This document shows positions 41,046-49,660 of a DNA stretch of 64,000 nucleotides, in pieces. Every line of letters begins with the position of its first letter. The stretch's first letter is position 1. The position numbers were made by a program, and so were the translations under genes. The notes below the pieces were generated by a model that worked only from the letters and a program-made list of their open reading frames with translations, was not told the DNA's origin and did no database searches. This DNA comes from Lachnospiraceae bacterium (lineage in GTDB: Bacteria; Bacillota; Clostridia; Lachnospirales; Lachnospiraceae), in contig JAFLSW010000003.1 in the NCBI GenBank assembly GCA_022510725.1, positions 1 to 64,000 of the forward strand, given 5' to 3'.

Positions 41046-43427
41046 TTAGCCAAGCACAACGGTGATCTCATTGCTGTCCGAAAGCTTTTCTGCGGGAACA
41101 TAAGCATCTTCTAACTTCTCACCGTTTAAGATCAGCTCTTTGACGCCGCTTTCCACATGAGCGGAATTGTCCACTGTAATGTGCAGCTTCTTGCCTCTGA
41201 AGTTCTTTTCGATCTTGAAGCCATCCCAGGCGGAAGGAATGGAAGGAGAGATCGCTAATCCCTCTGCATCCGGTCTCATACCGCAGATACCTTCTACACA
41301 GCCCACCATAACAGTTGAAGCCGTACCGGTAAGCCAATGTACATGAGAACGGCCTTCATAAGGAGACGCCTTGCTTTCGGTAAACTGACCGTGAACATAG
41401 GGCTCCATGACACGGATCTCCGCTTTGTCGTTCATGGCAGCAGGTGAGCTTTCCAGGAAATACTCAAAGGCTCTGTTGCCGTGTCCCAAAAGGGCTTCTG
41501 CAAGGATCAGCCAGCCCTGGGACTGAGAGAAGATACCGCCGTTTTCCTTGGTATCGTCATTAAAGATGTGCATCAGGGCACCATCAAAATAATGCTCTTT
41601 GTAGGGCGGCTCCAAAAGCTTTGCTCCGTAAGGGGTATTAAGGATGTCATGAACGCTGTTCATGGCTTTTTCGCCCTGCTCGTCGGATGCAAACCGAGAG
41701 ATCACGCTCCAGGACTGGGGATTTAACCACATATTGGCTTCCGGATCTTTTTTGGCACCTACGATAACGCCGTCCTCCCGGATACCTCTGATGAAACGAT
41801 CCTCATCCCAGCATTTTTCAAGGGCTGCAGCAAGCTTACCCTGCACGCCGTCAATATATGCAATATAGTCATTGTCATTCTTTAAGTGAGCCATTTCCTT
41901 GATCACGGTCATAGCATAATAAAGCTGGAATGCCACGAAGGTGGACTCGCCCTTTGCACCCAGACGGAGACAGTCGTTCCAGTCTGCATGGAGTCCTGCC
42001 GGCATATCGTGATCTCCCAGACGCTCCATGGAGAAGCGGATAGCATTTTTCAGATGGTCATATACCGTATCCTCTCCGCCGTTAGCATAGACGATCACTT
42101 CATCCAAAAATGCCTTGTTGCCGCTTTCGCCGATATACTTCACTACGGTAGGGAAGAGCCAAAGGGCATCGTCTGCACGATAAGAAGGATGACCGGTTTC
42201 TTTTACGTATTCCGGATCATCGGGCGTATTCTCATGGCCTGCCTTGTGGTCAAATTTCACCAGGGGAAGTCCACCACCATTGTCCACCTGAGCTGACAGC
42301 ATAAAGCGGATCTTTTCCAGGGCCATTTCCGGATCCAAGTGGATGATACCCTGAATATCCTGTACCGTATCGCGATAGCCGTAGCCGTTTCTCAGACCGC
42401 AGTAGATAAAGGATGCGGCTCTGGACCAAACAAAGGTAATGAAACACTGATAAGCGTTCCATACATTGATCATGTTGTTGAATTCTTCGGAAGGTGTTTC
42501 CACCTGGAAGTTTTCCAGCTGACCGTGCCAGTAATTTTTAAGCTTTGCTACTTCCTCATCTACCTTGCCCGGTGTCTTGTATTCATCCAAGATCTTGGCA
42601 GCCTCTTCACTGCTTCTCTGACCCAGAACATAGATAAGCTCTGCTGTCTGACCGGGTTTTAAAACGATATCGGACTGCAGTGCGCCGCAGGAATTGCTGT
42701 TAAAATTCATCACATTGTCGCACTTGCCGTTTTCTACCGCAATAGGATTGGAGTAAGTCCTGTAAGGGCCGATGAAATTGGAAAGATTTCCGCATGCAGC
42801 ACTGACTTTCTCTCCCACCATGCCAAAGAATCTGTCACGGCGATCCTTTTTGCTGTTTTCACAAATGGACTGTACGATCCGATTTTCTTCAAATCTGGTC
42901 TGAGTAATGAACAGGGAATACTGGAGATTAACCTGATCCTGTTCATAATTATCCTCATTGGTAAACTCTACAAAACCAAAGAGGGAAAGATTTCTGTCTG
43001 TATCGCCGTTGTTGGTCACCTTTGCCCGCCATACTTCATATGTCTTTTGATAAGGCACATAGTAGGTAACTTCGGACTTGATATCCGTATACTCGGCAGA
43101 GATCACGGTATATGCGGTACCGTGACGGCACTCACTTTTATACTTGTCCAAAGGCTTGCCTACGGGCTGCCAGGAAGCGGACCAATAATCCTTTGCATCA
43201 TTGTCACGGATATAGATATATCTGCCGGGAAGGGCCATTTCCGAATTAAAACGGAAACGGGTAATACGTCCGTTTGCACCCGACTTTACAAAACTGTAAC
43301 CGGCAGCATTGTTGGATATCATTGCGCCGTATTCCGGATCCCCCAGGTAGTTTGCCCAAGAGGTAGGGGTTGCCGGATTGGTGATCACATATTCCTTGTT
43401 TTCAAGATCAAAATGTCCGTAATTCAT
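41046..43427 (-). CDS. GH94 glycoside phosphorylase, probably cellobiose phosphorylase
   Basis: 793 residues, full length for GH94. N-terminal beta-sandwich (about 1-270), then an alpha/alpha barrel with GYRDTVQDIQG, the general-acid aspartate in HADWNDCL (near residue 480) and a C-terminal jelly-roll cap. Such enzymes split beta-1,4-linked cellobiose with phosphate to glucose 1-phosphate and glucose in the cytoplasm. The N-terminal blocks NYLGDPEYGA, ANGRI and CRHGTAY fit cellobiose phosphorylase better than the chitobiose or cellodextrin enzymes, but specificity is inferred. It lies inside the otherwise Bce-type gene group. Confidence 0.87.
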   Translation of the reverse strand: MNYGHFDLENKEYVITNPATPTSWANYLGDPEYGAMISNNAAGYSFVKSGANGRITRFRFNSEMALPGRYIYIRDNDAKDYWSASWQPVGKPLDKYKSECRHGTAYTVISAEYTDIKSEVTYYVPYQKTYEVWRAKVTNNGDTDRNLSLFGFVEFTNEDNYEQDQVNLQYSLFITQTRFEENRIVQSICENSKKDRRDRFFGMVGEKVSAACGNLSNFIGPYRTYSNPIAVENGKCDNVMNFNSNSCGALQSDIVLKPGQTAELIYVLGQRSSEEAAKILDEYKTPGKVDEEVAKLKNYWHGQLENFQVETPSEEFNNMINVWNAYQCFITFVWSRAASFIYCGLRNGYGYRDTVQDIQGIIHLDPEMALEKIRFMLSAQVDNGGGLPLVKFDHKAGHENTPDDPEYVKETGHPSYRADDALWLFPTVVKYIGESGNKAFLDEVIVYANGGEDTVYDHLKNAIRFSMERLGDHDMPAGLHADWNDCLRLGAKGESTFVAFQLYYAMTVIKEMAHLKNDNDYIAYIDGVQGKLAAALEKCWDEDRFIRGIREDGVIVGAKKDPEANMWLNPQSWSVISRFASDEQGEKAMNSVHDILNTPYGAKLLEPPYKEHYFDGALMHIFNDDTKENGGIFSQSQGWLILAEALLGHGNRAFEYFLESSPAAMNDKAEIRVMEPYVHGQFTESKASPYEGRSHVHWLTGTASTVMVGCVEGICGMRPDAEGLAISPSIPSAWDGFKIEKNFRGKKLHITVDNSAHVESGVKELILNGEKLEDAYVPAEKLSDSNEITVVLG

Positions 43428-43497
43428 CGAAGCGTCTCCTTTTCAATATAAATTGGAAATAACTGCTATTTCATCATACCTTACTTTTTATCCTTTT

Positions 43498-44514
43498 TCA
43501 ATGAGAAAGAGGGGAAAAATAAAGAACTGCCACAGTTCCTTCTCCCGGCACAGAATCCACTTTCACTAATACACCCAGCATGTCCGCCGTGCGTTTTACA
43601 AGATATAAGCCGATACCCGTAGATTTTTTATCCGCCCTGCCATTGTAGCCGGTATATCCCTTTTCAAAAATTCTGGGCAGGTCTTCCTTGGCAATACCGA
43701 TGCCCGTATCCCGTATCATTACCGTGGAATCTTCCCCCACTTCGATGGTGATATGTCCTTTGTCCGTATATTTTACCGCATTGGATAAAAGCTGCTCTAT
43801 CATAAAGGTCAGCCACTTTTTGTCCGTAAGGACTTTTTGATCCGTTCCCTCATATTTGACCTGCAATCCCTTTGCCACAAACCAGGAGGCATACTTGCGG
43901 ATGCAGCTGCGAATGATATCGTCTAGGGAATATTCCTTTATGACCAGATCCCGCTCCTCGCCTTCCAAGCGGAAATGGGACAATACCATGTCTACATACT
44001 GTTCGATCTTAAACAGCTCCAGCAAAAGCTTTTCATTTTCCTTGGTATCCTCTTCCTGCAGACAAAGCCGCATGACTGCAATAGGGGTTTTGATCTGATG
44101 CACCCATGTGGAGTAATAATCTACACTTTCTTCTTTAAAATATTGAAGACGGCTTTTTTCTTTTGTCGTATTTTCCAACCATTTGATCAAAAGCTCTCTG
44201 TAATTGTTTTCTTCCAGATTTCTTGCCTCTGGAAGCTGAGACGCCATGAGCCATTGACCTTCCAATAAATTGCGAAATGTTTTATACCGACGATAATAGG
44301 TTAAAAAGTGAATGGGCACGATAACCAGGCACAAAAGCAGGGACAAAAAGACGGCATAGCCCACCGCTTCCATGTTGACCCGATAGAGATAAAGGACACC
44401 GGAAAAAATACCTACTACCACAAGATAAAAGAAAACAGTCATGCGGTACTGGTAAAGATAGGCAAGAAAAACGGAAAATATGGAGTTGGATCTTTGAGAT
44501 CCTTTTTCCGGCAT
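43498..44514 (-). CDS. BceS-type intramembrane-sensing histidine kinase
   Basis: 338 residues. Two membrane helices (about 20-40 and 45-65) are separated by only a few residues, so there is no external sensor domain: the hallmark of kinases that sense through a BceB permease. H-box STWVHQIKTPIAVM (His near 138), N-box IEQLLSNAVKYT, DTGIGI and GIGLYLV follow. Start taken at 44514 (AAAGGAG at 9 bases) instead of 44586. Its regulator gene is on the far side of an opposite-strand gene. Confidence 0.9.
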   Translation of the reverse strand: MPEKGSQRSNSIFSVFLAYLYQYRMTVFFYLVVVGIFSGVLYLYRVNMEAVGYAVFLSLLLCLVIVPIHFLTYYRRYKTFRNLLEGQWLMASQLPEARNLEENNYRELLIKWLENTTKEKSRLQYFKEESVDYYSTWVHQIKTPIAVMRLCLQEEDTKENEKLLLELFKIEQYVDMVLSHFRLEGEERDLVIKEYSLDDIIRSCIRKYASWFVAKGLQVKYEGTDQKVLTDKKWLTFMIEQLLSNAVKYTDKGHITIEVGEDSTVMIRDTGIGIAKEDLPRIFEKGYTGYNGRADKKSTGIGLYLVKRTADMLGVLVKVDSVPGEGTVAVLYFSPLSH

Positions 44515-44542
44515 GTCATTTTGCTCCTTTTGATTAAAGTGT

Positions 44543-44640
44543 ATTATACCATGATTACGCTTTGCTTCATCATGGTTCGCGCACATTCGCCAAATGTCTG
44601 CTTCGCAGCCGCTTGGCTCATTGTGTTCGCGAATATTATA
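44543..44640 (-). promoter_or_regulatory. Structured leader and promoter region of the kinase gene
   Basis: A -10 TATAAT with extended TGA lies at 44635-44640 (weak -35 CTTACA). The predicted transcript then begins in a 58-bp imperfect inverted repeat with TTCGCG ends (44576-44633), directly followed by a second stem, ACCATGAT/ATCATGGT (44548-44576). A second TATAAT (44543-44548) abuts the latter. The gap of 204 bases to the divergent gene holds nothing else. Confidence 0.45.
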
Positions 44641-44648
44641 TCAGATAA

Positions 44649-44677
44649 TTGACAATTTGTAAGGGGTGTGCTTAGAT
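44649..44677 (+). promoter_or_regulatory. Promoter of the 44719 membrane-protein gene
   Basis: TTGACA (44649-44654), 17 bases, TTAGAT (44672-44677) with an extended -10 TGC. It overlaps, in the opposite direction, the promoter of the kinase gene. Confidence 0.55.
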
Positions 44678-44718
44678 GAAAGCAAGTGGGATGAATTGGC
44701 ATTCGCGGAGGAAATATT

Positions 44719-45477
44719 TTGAAACAAGATCAGAAGGAAAAAGAAAATCCTAAGACATTCAAATGGTATTTAGATAAAATACTGATGGTGGCGGTGGCAG
44801 TATTTTTCATAACAGGCCTTGTGATCTGGATCGTAGCAACAGAAAACGACAACATGACAATGATGTTTGTCGGTGCGGCTATGATACCGGGGACAGGTCT
44901 TTTCATAGCTCCGAATATTGTCTTGACGGCGATCAAAGACAGCAAAGAATGGAAAAGCAGAACATTTAAAGATCGACAGGGCAGGTCTTTTAGCCGCCAA
45001 CTCCACAATGAGGATTTCTTCTACGAGATCACATATCCGTCGCCCTGCCATTCAAAAATCCTTTGGGGTGTTATTCGCGAAGCCATACTGAATTTTGGAG
45101 TCTTGATAATCCCTATTGTCTATTTTATTATCAGAAATGTCATCCTGTTTATTTTTGGAATGAGCAGATTTGAGGGTAAAGCGGTTTTGTTCCTACTGAT
45201 CATCGTTGCCATTCTTATCCCGGCATTTTCATATAACCTAACATGCTCGATATGCAGAATACGCACAGTTCTCCGCCGTGAGTACGGCGTCTACCACGCT
45301 GTGGTAAGCAAAGCCAACGGGTTAGACATGTATATCACAGGCCAAAATGGCAAGGTATATAAATTTGAATATTGCAGATGCCTTGGTATTCGGGCGAAAA
45401 AAATACATAATACCAGGGTTATTCTTGTTTTCGTACCGGACGAGGTGTATCTGCTTCCTTATTATAAGCAGTCATAA
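44719..45477 (+). CDS. Hypothetical four-helix membrane protein inside the Bce group
   Basis: 252 residues starting at TTG with GGAGG 7 bases upstream. Predicted helices are near 18-38, 43-66, 117-145 and 152-172. The first 18 residues are highly charged. The C-terminal about 75 residues (after CSICRIRTVLRREYG) look like a small soluble domain (VYHAVVSKANGLDMYITGQNGK). No family recognised. It stands between the Bce-type regulator and kinase genes but on the opposite strand, with its own promoter, so it is an insertion into the module. Whether it contributes to peptide resistance is unknown. Confidence 0.7.
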   Translation: MKQDQKEKENPKTFKWYLDKILMVAVAVFFITGLVIWIVATENDNMTMMFVGAAMIPGTGLFIAPNIVLTAIKDSKEWKSRTFKDRQGRSFSRQLHNEDFFYEITYPSPCHSKILWGVIREAILNFGVLIIPIVYFIIRNVILFIFGMSRFEGKAVLFLLIIVAILIPAFSYNLTCSICRIRTVLRREYGVYHAVVSKANGLDMYITGQNGKVYKFEYCRCLGIRAKKIHNTRVILVFVPDEVYLLPYYKQS

Positions 45478-45493
45478 TACTCTGAAAGGATAA

Positions 45494-46168
45494 TCAGCCA
45501 TCTATGATATATCCCTCTCCCGTCTTCGTCCTGATGAAGTCCATCAATCCGATGGACTCCAATCTTTTACGAAGCCTTGTGATGTTCACCGTCAAAGTAT
45601 TTTCTTCTACATAGCAGTCGTCTTCCCAGAGCCGTTTCATCAGTGTATTCCTGCTGACTACTTTCCCTTTATTTTCCATCAGGGTATGAAGGATGCGGAA
45701 TTCATTCTTGCTCAATTCCACCTTTTCTTTCTGATATAGCAAAGTCATATCATTTAAGTTTAAGATGGCACCCTTTTGTTCCAGGACAGGCACTTGATCT
45801 TTGAAGTCGTAGGCTCTTCTTAGCACTGCCTGTACCTTGGCATTCAATACATTCAGATCAAAGGGCTTGGCAATAAAATCATCGCCGCCCATGTTCATGG
45901 CCATGACAATATTCATATTGTCGGCTGCCGAGGAGATAAAGATCACCGGCACGCCGGAGATCTTGCGGATTTCCGTGCACCAATGATAGCCGTTGAAAAA
46001 GGGCAGCATAATATCCACTAGGACCAGATGAGGATCAAAGTCCGTAAATTCTTTTATAACATTTTGAAAATCCTGTATCAGCGCGGTCTCATTTCCCCAT
46101 GCATCTAATTGTCTTTTTACAGCGTCTGCCAAAGCAGGATCGTCTTCAATGATCAGAATCCGATACAT
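45494..46168 (-). CDS. BceR-type OmpR-family response regulator
   Basis: 224 residues: receiver with EDD and Asp52 in VLVDIMLPFFNG, Lys in AKPFD, and a winged-helix domain (about 125-222) ending VNITRLRKRLESIG and TKTGEGYIIDG. Closest in style to the BceR/GraR group of peptide-resistance regulators. Its kinase is encoded 980 bases away beyond the convergent 44719 gene. Only 16 bases separate the two convergent stop codons. Confidence 0.92.
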   Translation of the reverse strand: MYRILIIEDDPALADAVKRQLDAWGNETALIQDFQNVIKEFTDFDPHLVLVDIMLPFFNGYHWCTEIRKISGVPVIFISSAADNMNIVMAMNMGGDDFIAKPFDLNVLNAKVQAVLRRAYDFKDQVPVLEQKGAILNLNDMTLLYQKEKVELSKNEFRILHTLMENKGKVVSRNTLMKRLWEDDCYVEENTLTVNITRLRKRLESIGLMDFIRTKTGEGYIIDG

Positions 46169-46270
46169 ATGTTTTCCCTTTCCAAATAATCCTTCTGCTC
46201 ATATCTTATGATTCTGTTTTCATTCTATATTGCTGTCATTTTCCCGTCAACATGTAACTTCAAACTACAT

Positions 46271-46963
46271 TTATGCCAGCTTGCTCTTTTTGAATATAAC
46301 CACAAAGATAACTGCTGCAATCAGAATATTTACCCCGATAACGCCTACATTCATCACATCAAATTCCAGATCGTTTATTTGACCAAGCATACGGCTGATC
46401 TGCTCAGAATATATGACTTTTGCCATTTTTTCAATAGTGCTGTTAAACAAAGACAACATGGGAACAAAGGAAAAAATCATCATAACAGGTACGGCTACGG
46501 AAGTTGCCATCATCTGTGTTTTGCTCCAGACCCCTATGATCGCCCCAATCAGCAGTGAGGTCAAAATTCCTACTGCCATAATGCACATAAATACAATGCT
46601 TGTTTGCAGATCATATCCGCCTGCAGCACAGATCACAACACTGCCCAGCATACAAGCAAACCAAACATAGCTGCCAACCCCTAATAGATATTCATAGGGC
46701 TTTACATTGGACATGATCAGAACCCTAAGTGTGTTCTTTTCTTTCTCCTCTGATATGATAGCGGATATACTGGTTAATGGCGCCATTCCTATGTACATAG
46801 TGGCAAATAAGTTTACAAAGAAATTTTCCGGCATATCCTGTATCTTGATCGCGTTGTTCATGATCAATGTCATGACAGGAAACAGGATAAACTGAATCAA
46901 AACCGTCTTGTTCTTCAGGGTATCTTTTAACTGTTTTTTAAAAATTGCTGCTACATTGTTCAT
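46271..46963 (-). CDS. ABC-2 type permease
   Basis: 230 residues with six predicted helices (near 19-37, 51-70, 104-125, 134-155, 165-185 and 205-225), the minimal ABC-2 permease layout. The conserved SAIISEEKEKNTLRVLIMS block after the second helix is typical of drug or peptide ABC-2 permeases. One base separates its start from the ATPase gene's stop. Last gene of the LytTR-DUF3021-ABC operon. Confidence 0.88.
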   Translation of the reverse strand: MNNVAAIFKKQLKDTLKNKTVLIQFILFPVMTLIMNNAIKIQDMPENFFVNLFATMYIGMAPLTSISAIISEEKEKNTLRVLIMSNVKPYEYLLGVGSYVWFACMLGSVVICAAGGYDLQTSIVFMCIMAVGILTSLLIGAIIGVWSKTQMMATSVAVPVMMIFSFVPMLSLFNSTIEKMAKVIYSEQISRMLGQINDLEFDVMNVGVIGVNILIAAVIFVVIFKKSKLA

Positions 46964-46964
46964 G

Positions 46965-47813
46965 TTACTCTAATCCCCTTCCTGTAAGTTCGATAAAAGC
47001 AGTTTCCAGTGTCGGTTCCGTAGAATGGATCGCCTCGATCATGTTTTTTTCGAGATAATCTTTTACTGCCGAAGCGGAAGTGCTGTTGTTTTCCAACATA
47101 ACTTCTTTGCCATCCTTTAGTGTTATATGCAGCTTATTCATATGATTATATTTTCTGCAGATATCCGCCGGCTTTCCATATTCTATAATGTCGCCTTTAC
47201 TCAGCAAAGCTACATAGTCGCAAAGGCTTTCTGCTTCAAACATATTATGTGTTGTAAGAAAAATCGTCGTTCCCTTCTTCTTTTGTTCCGCCAAAATGCT
47301 ATGTATTTCTTTTGTCGTTGCAGGATCAAGCCCGGAAGTCGGTTCATCCAGAAAAAGTAATTTCGCATCGTTCATCAACGCCCTGGCTAAGGAAAGTCTG
47401 TTTTTCATGCCTTTTGAAAGCTTTGAAACAGCAGTCCCCCGCGCTTCATACAGCCCAATGCTTTTTAATGTGTCATTGATCGTGCTGCGGGAAATACGAT
47501 AGATATCCGCATAAAAAGCCAAATTATCATAAACAGACAGGCGCTCATACAGACCATAATTATCCATCATTGCGCCGATCTGCCCATGCTCTGATGCAGT
47601 CAAATTTCTCGTGTCTTTTCCCAGCAGTTCTGCCGAACCGCTATCCTGCCTCAGTTGCCCTGTCAATATCTTTATAAGGGTAGTTTTTCCTGCTCCCGAG
47701 GGACCTAACAACCCAAAGATATTTCCATTTTCCACATGAAAAGAAATATCATTTAAAACCTGTTTTTCTGCAAATTTGATAGAAAGATCATTTGCTGTTA
47801 TTGCATAACTCAT
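46965..47813 (-). CDS. ABC transporter ATPase (ABC-2 partner)
   Basis: 282 residues: Walker A GPSGAGKTTLIK, signature LSKGMKNRLSLARAL, Walker B LLFLDEPTSGLD and switch LTTHNMFEAE, followed by a C-terminal extension of about 70 residues (CRKYNHMNKLHITLKDGKE) seen in drug-exporting ABC-2 ATPases. Its start overlaps the DUF3021 gene by ATGA. Forms one transporter with the following permease. Confidence 0.93.
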   Translation of the reverse strand: MSYAITANDLSIKFAEKQVLNDISFHVENGNIFGLLGPSGAGKTTLIKILTGQLRQDSGSAELLGKDTRNLTASEHGQIGAMMDNYGLYERLSVYDNLAFYADIYRISRSTINDTLKSIGLYEARGTAVSKLSKGMKNRLSLARALMNDAKLLFLDEPTSGLDPATTKEIHSILAEQKKKGTTIFLTTHNMFEAESLCDYVALLSKGDIIEYGKPADICRKYNHMNKLHITLKDGKEVMLENNSTSASAVKDYLEKNMIEAIHSTEPTLETAFIELTGRGLE

Positions 47814-48292
47814 TTTTTATTTTCCTCCTTTTCTTTCAAGCGCTGCAAAGCTTCCTCCATACGCTTGTTTTCAATTTTTTCCTGAACGGTCACTACTGTA
47901 TAGGTTCCGAGAAAGGATAGTCCGAAGCAGACAAAAAACATTGCCCAGGGCTGCCACATATTTACGGGAAACCAGTTAAATATAATGATAAAAGCAGCAA
48001 TGATGATCACGATGATCGTTAACATACAAATTGTTCGCAGCCAAATAGGCATTTTCTGTATGATCACATCTGTAAAAAACACAAAGCGCACTCCTGTTAT
48101 AAGAAAAGAGACACATAAAAACTGTAATGTGATCCCCACGGGTATCCCTTGATCTCCAAGCTTAAAGATTGCCGAGATATCCTTTGCATCGTTTCCAAAA
48201 ACCAGGCAGAAAATATTCAGAACCAATATTGCAAATCCAAATATGATCATCACTTGTGCCAGATAATCAAAAATTGTTTTCTTTTCGTCCAT
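47810..48292 (-). CDS. DUF3021 family four-helix membrane protein
   Basis: 160 residues with four helices (near 12-32, 47-68, 80-102 and 108-128) and a charged, coiled-coil-like C-terminus. DUF3021 proteins regularly sit directly after stand-alone LytTR regulators and are thought to modulate them from the membrane; that arrangement is exactly present here (LytTR stop TAA immediately followed by this ATG). Ligand unknown. Confidence 0.88.
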   Translation of the reverse strand: MDEKKTIFDYLAQVMIIFGFAILVLNIFCLVFGNDAKDISAIFKLGDQGIPVGITLQFLCVSFLITGVRFVFFTDVIIQKMPIWLRTICMLTIIVIIIAAFIIIFNWFPVNMWQPWAMFFVCFGLSFLGTYTVVTVQEKIENKRMEEALQRLKEKEENKK

Positions 48293-48733
48293 TTATATCA
48301 CTCCCAATCTTTTTTTCAATTCTTCAGCATACTGCCTTGAAGCTATAATCTGCTCTCCGTTTGACATTGTGATACGGATTTTTCTGTTAATCTCGGCTTT
48401 CAAAGATTGTACCTTTTGCAAATGAATAAGAAAGGATTTGCTCACTCGGAAAAAACCATATCCTTCTAGCTGCTGCTCCAGCTCATAAAGCCGAAGGTCC
48501 GTCTCGTATATGTCATCAGATGTATAAACAAAGCACTTCCTATCTACACTTTCTATGTAAATAATTTGTGCGATATCAAGCAGATAAGTTTCCTCATTTT
48601 TCTTTACCATCAGCTGATGGTTCATCATCCGCAGCATGGTCAGTATTCTCTCTACATCCGGTGTTAATTGCTTACAGGTAACGGAGATATTTAAATCTGT
48701 TGCTTTTTCATCAACCACAATTTCTATCTTCAA
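48293..48733 (-). CDS. Stand-alone LytTR DNA-binding regulator
   Basis: 146 residues without a receiver domain. The N-terminal about 45 residues are family-specific, and the LytTR domain (about 50-142) shows DIAQIIYIESVDRKCFVYT, FFRVSKSFLIHLQKVQSL and NGEQIIASRQYAEELKKRL. I prefer the TTG at 48733; the track's start at 48751 is six codons earlier. The ribosome site overlaps this region, so the start is uncertain. Probably controls its own operon through the direct repeats just upstream of its promoter, with the DUF3021 protein as membrane partner. Confidence 0.88.
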   Translation of the reverse strand: MKIEIVVDEKATDLNISVTCKQLTPDVERILTMLRMMNHQLMVKKNEETYLLDIAQIIYIESVDRKCFVYTSDDIYETDLRLYELEQQLEGYGFFRVSKSFLIHLQKVQSLKAEINRKIRITMSNGEQIIASRQYAEELKKRLGVI

Positions 48734-48756
48734 GATCTCACCGCCTTTCAAAACTA

Positions 48757-48826
48757 ATTATAATCACTTTCTAAGTTGTATCAATTGTCATAAACATATG
48801 TTGCCCTATTTCCGACATAAGTTGCC
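48757..48826 (-). promoter_or_regulatory. LytTR operon promoter with 21-bp-period direct repeats
   Basis: Minus strand TTGATA (48779-48784), 16 bases, TATAAT (48757-48762). Two direct repeats, GGCAACTTATGT (48815-48826) and GGCAACATATGT (48794-48805), differ at one base, have a 21-bp period and end 9 bases before the -35 box. Spacing and position match known LytTR operators such as AgrA sites. Confidence 0.6.
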
Positions 48827-48867
48827 ATAAAAAGAACAGCTATAAATCTATTCGGATCTATAGCTGT
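48825..48867 (-). terminator. Intrinsic terminator of the metal-efflux operon
   Basis: Stem ACAGCTATA/TATAGCTGT, extended by GATC/GAT-type pairing, followed on the minus strand by TTCTTTTTAT. It lies just after the histidine phosphatase gene. Confidence 0.8.
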
Positions 48868-48897
48868 CCTTCGTTTCTAATTCTTCTGCTCTATTTT

Positions 48898-49647
48898 CTA
48901 GTCCCGCCTCTCATTTTCATTATCATAACACTCACAAAATCTGGCTGAAAAGGAAGGCTCCTGATCCTTCACATACAGATGGGAAGTATCTCCATATGCG
49001 CTCATGCGAAAGCTGGCAATGCCTTTCCTTCTTTCCTCGGTGACCACTGTGGTAACGGAAGTAGGTGCGGCACAAAAGCCATGCCATAAAACCATGGGGG
49101 AAATACCCAATAAATGTCCCAGTAATACGCAGCCCAAGCCAAAGTGACAGAAGAATACAATGGTATCGTTATTTGCCTGTTCCACACGATAGTAATGACC
49201 TTCCCTTACATATCCGTGCTTTTTCAGCAACTCATCAAAGTTCGTGGTGATCCACTCATATTCTGCTTTTAGGGTAACAGGCTCACCACCGATTTTTGCC
49301 CGGTCAAAGATTTCATGCTCATACCAATGGTCATATTGGTAAAAGGGCTCATGCTTTGTCCAATCTTCTGGAAGCCAGTCCCAAGCAACATGTTCCACAT
49401 CCTTATCGGGGCGGATGACTCTTGGCGCAAATTCCCGAAGCCACTCACATTCGATTGCCTCTCGTCCCATTTTCTCCAAAGTAAAGGATGCCGTATCTTT
49501 CGCCCGTCCCAAAGGGGAGACATAAAACTCCTTTACATCCAACTTTGCGATCCGTTCCGATAAATATTCCGCTTCCTGAAATCCTCTGGGAGTAAGGGAA
49601 TCTTTTATGTAGTCGGGCTCTCCATGTCTGATGATCAAAATTTTCAT
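48898..49647 (-). CDS. Histidine phosphatase family protein
   Basis: 249 residues from the ATG at 49647 (AGGAG at 7 bases; the track starts 15 codons earlier). The phosphohistidine motif is LIIRHGEPD, followed by SPLGRAKDTA and a distal CHFGLG with the second catalytic histidine. The middle part (REFAPRVIRPDKD and the WDWLPEDW region) is not typical of phosphoglycerate mutase, so a different phosphoester substrate is likely. Last gene of the metal-efflux operon; a functional link to metals is not evident. Confidence 0.88.
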   Translation of the reverse strand: MKILIIRHGEPDYIKDSLTPRGFQEAEYLSERIAKLDVKEFYVSPLGRAKDTASFTLEKMGREAIECEWLREFAPRVIRPDKDVEHVAWDWLPEDWTKHEPFYQYDHWYEHEIFDRAKIGGEPVTLKAEYEWITTNFDELLKKHGYVREGHYYRVEQANNDTIVFFCHFGLGCVLLGHLLGISPMVLWHGFCAAPTSVTTVVTEERRKGIASFRMSAYGDTSHLYVKDQEPSFSARFCECYDNENERRD

Positions 49648-49660
49648 AACTTTGCTCCTA

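Noticed and set aside
44548-44633. Insertion sequence ends flanking the 44719 gene
   Set aside because: Inverted repeats occur on only one side of the gene, with no transposase and no visible target duplication; treated as leader structure instead.
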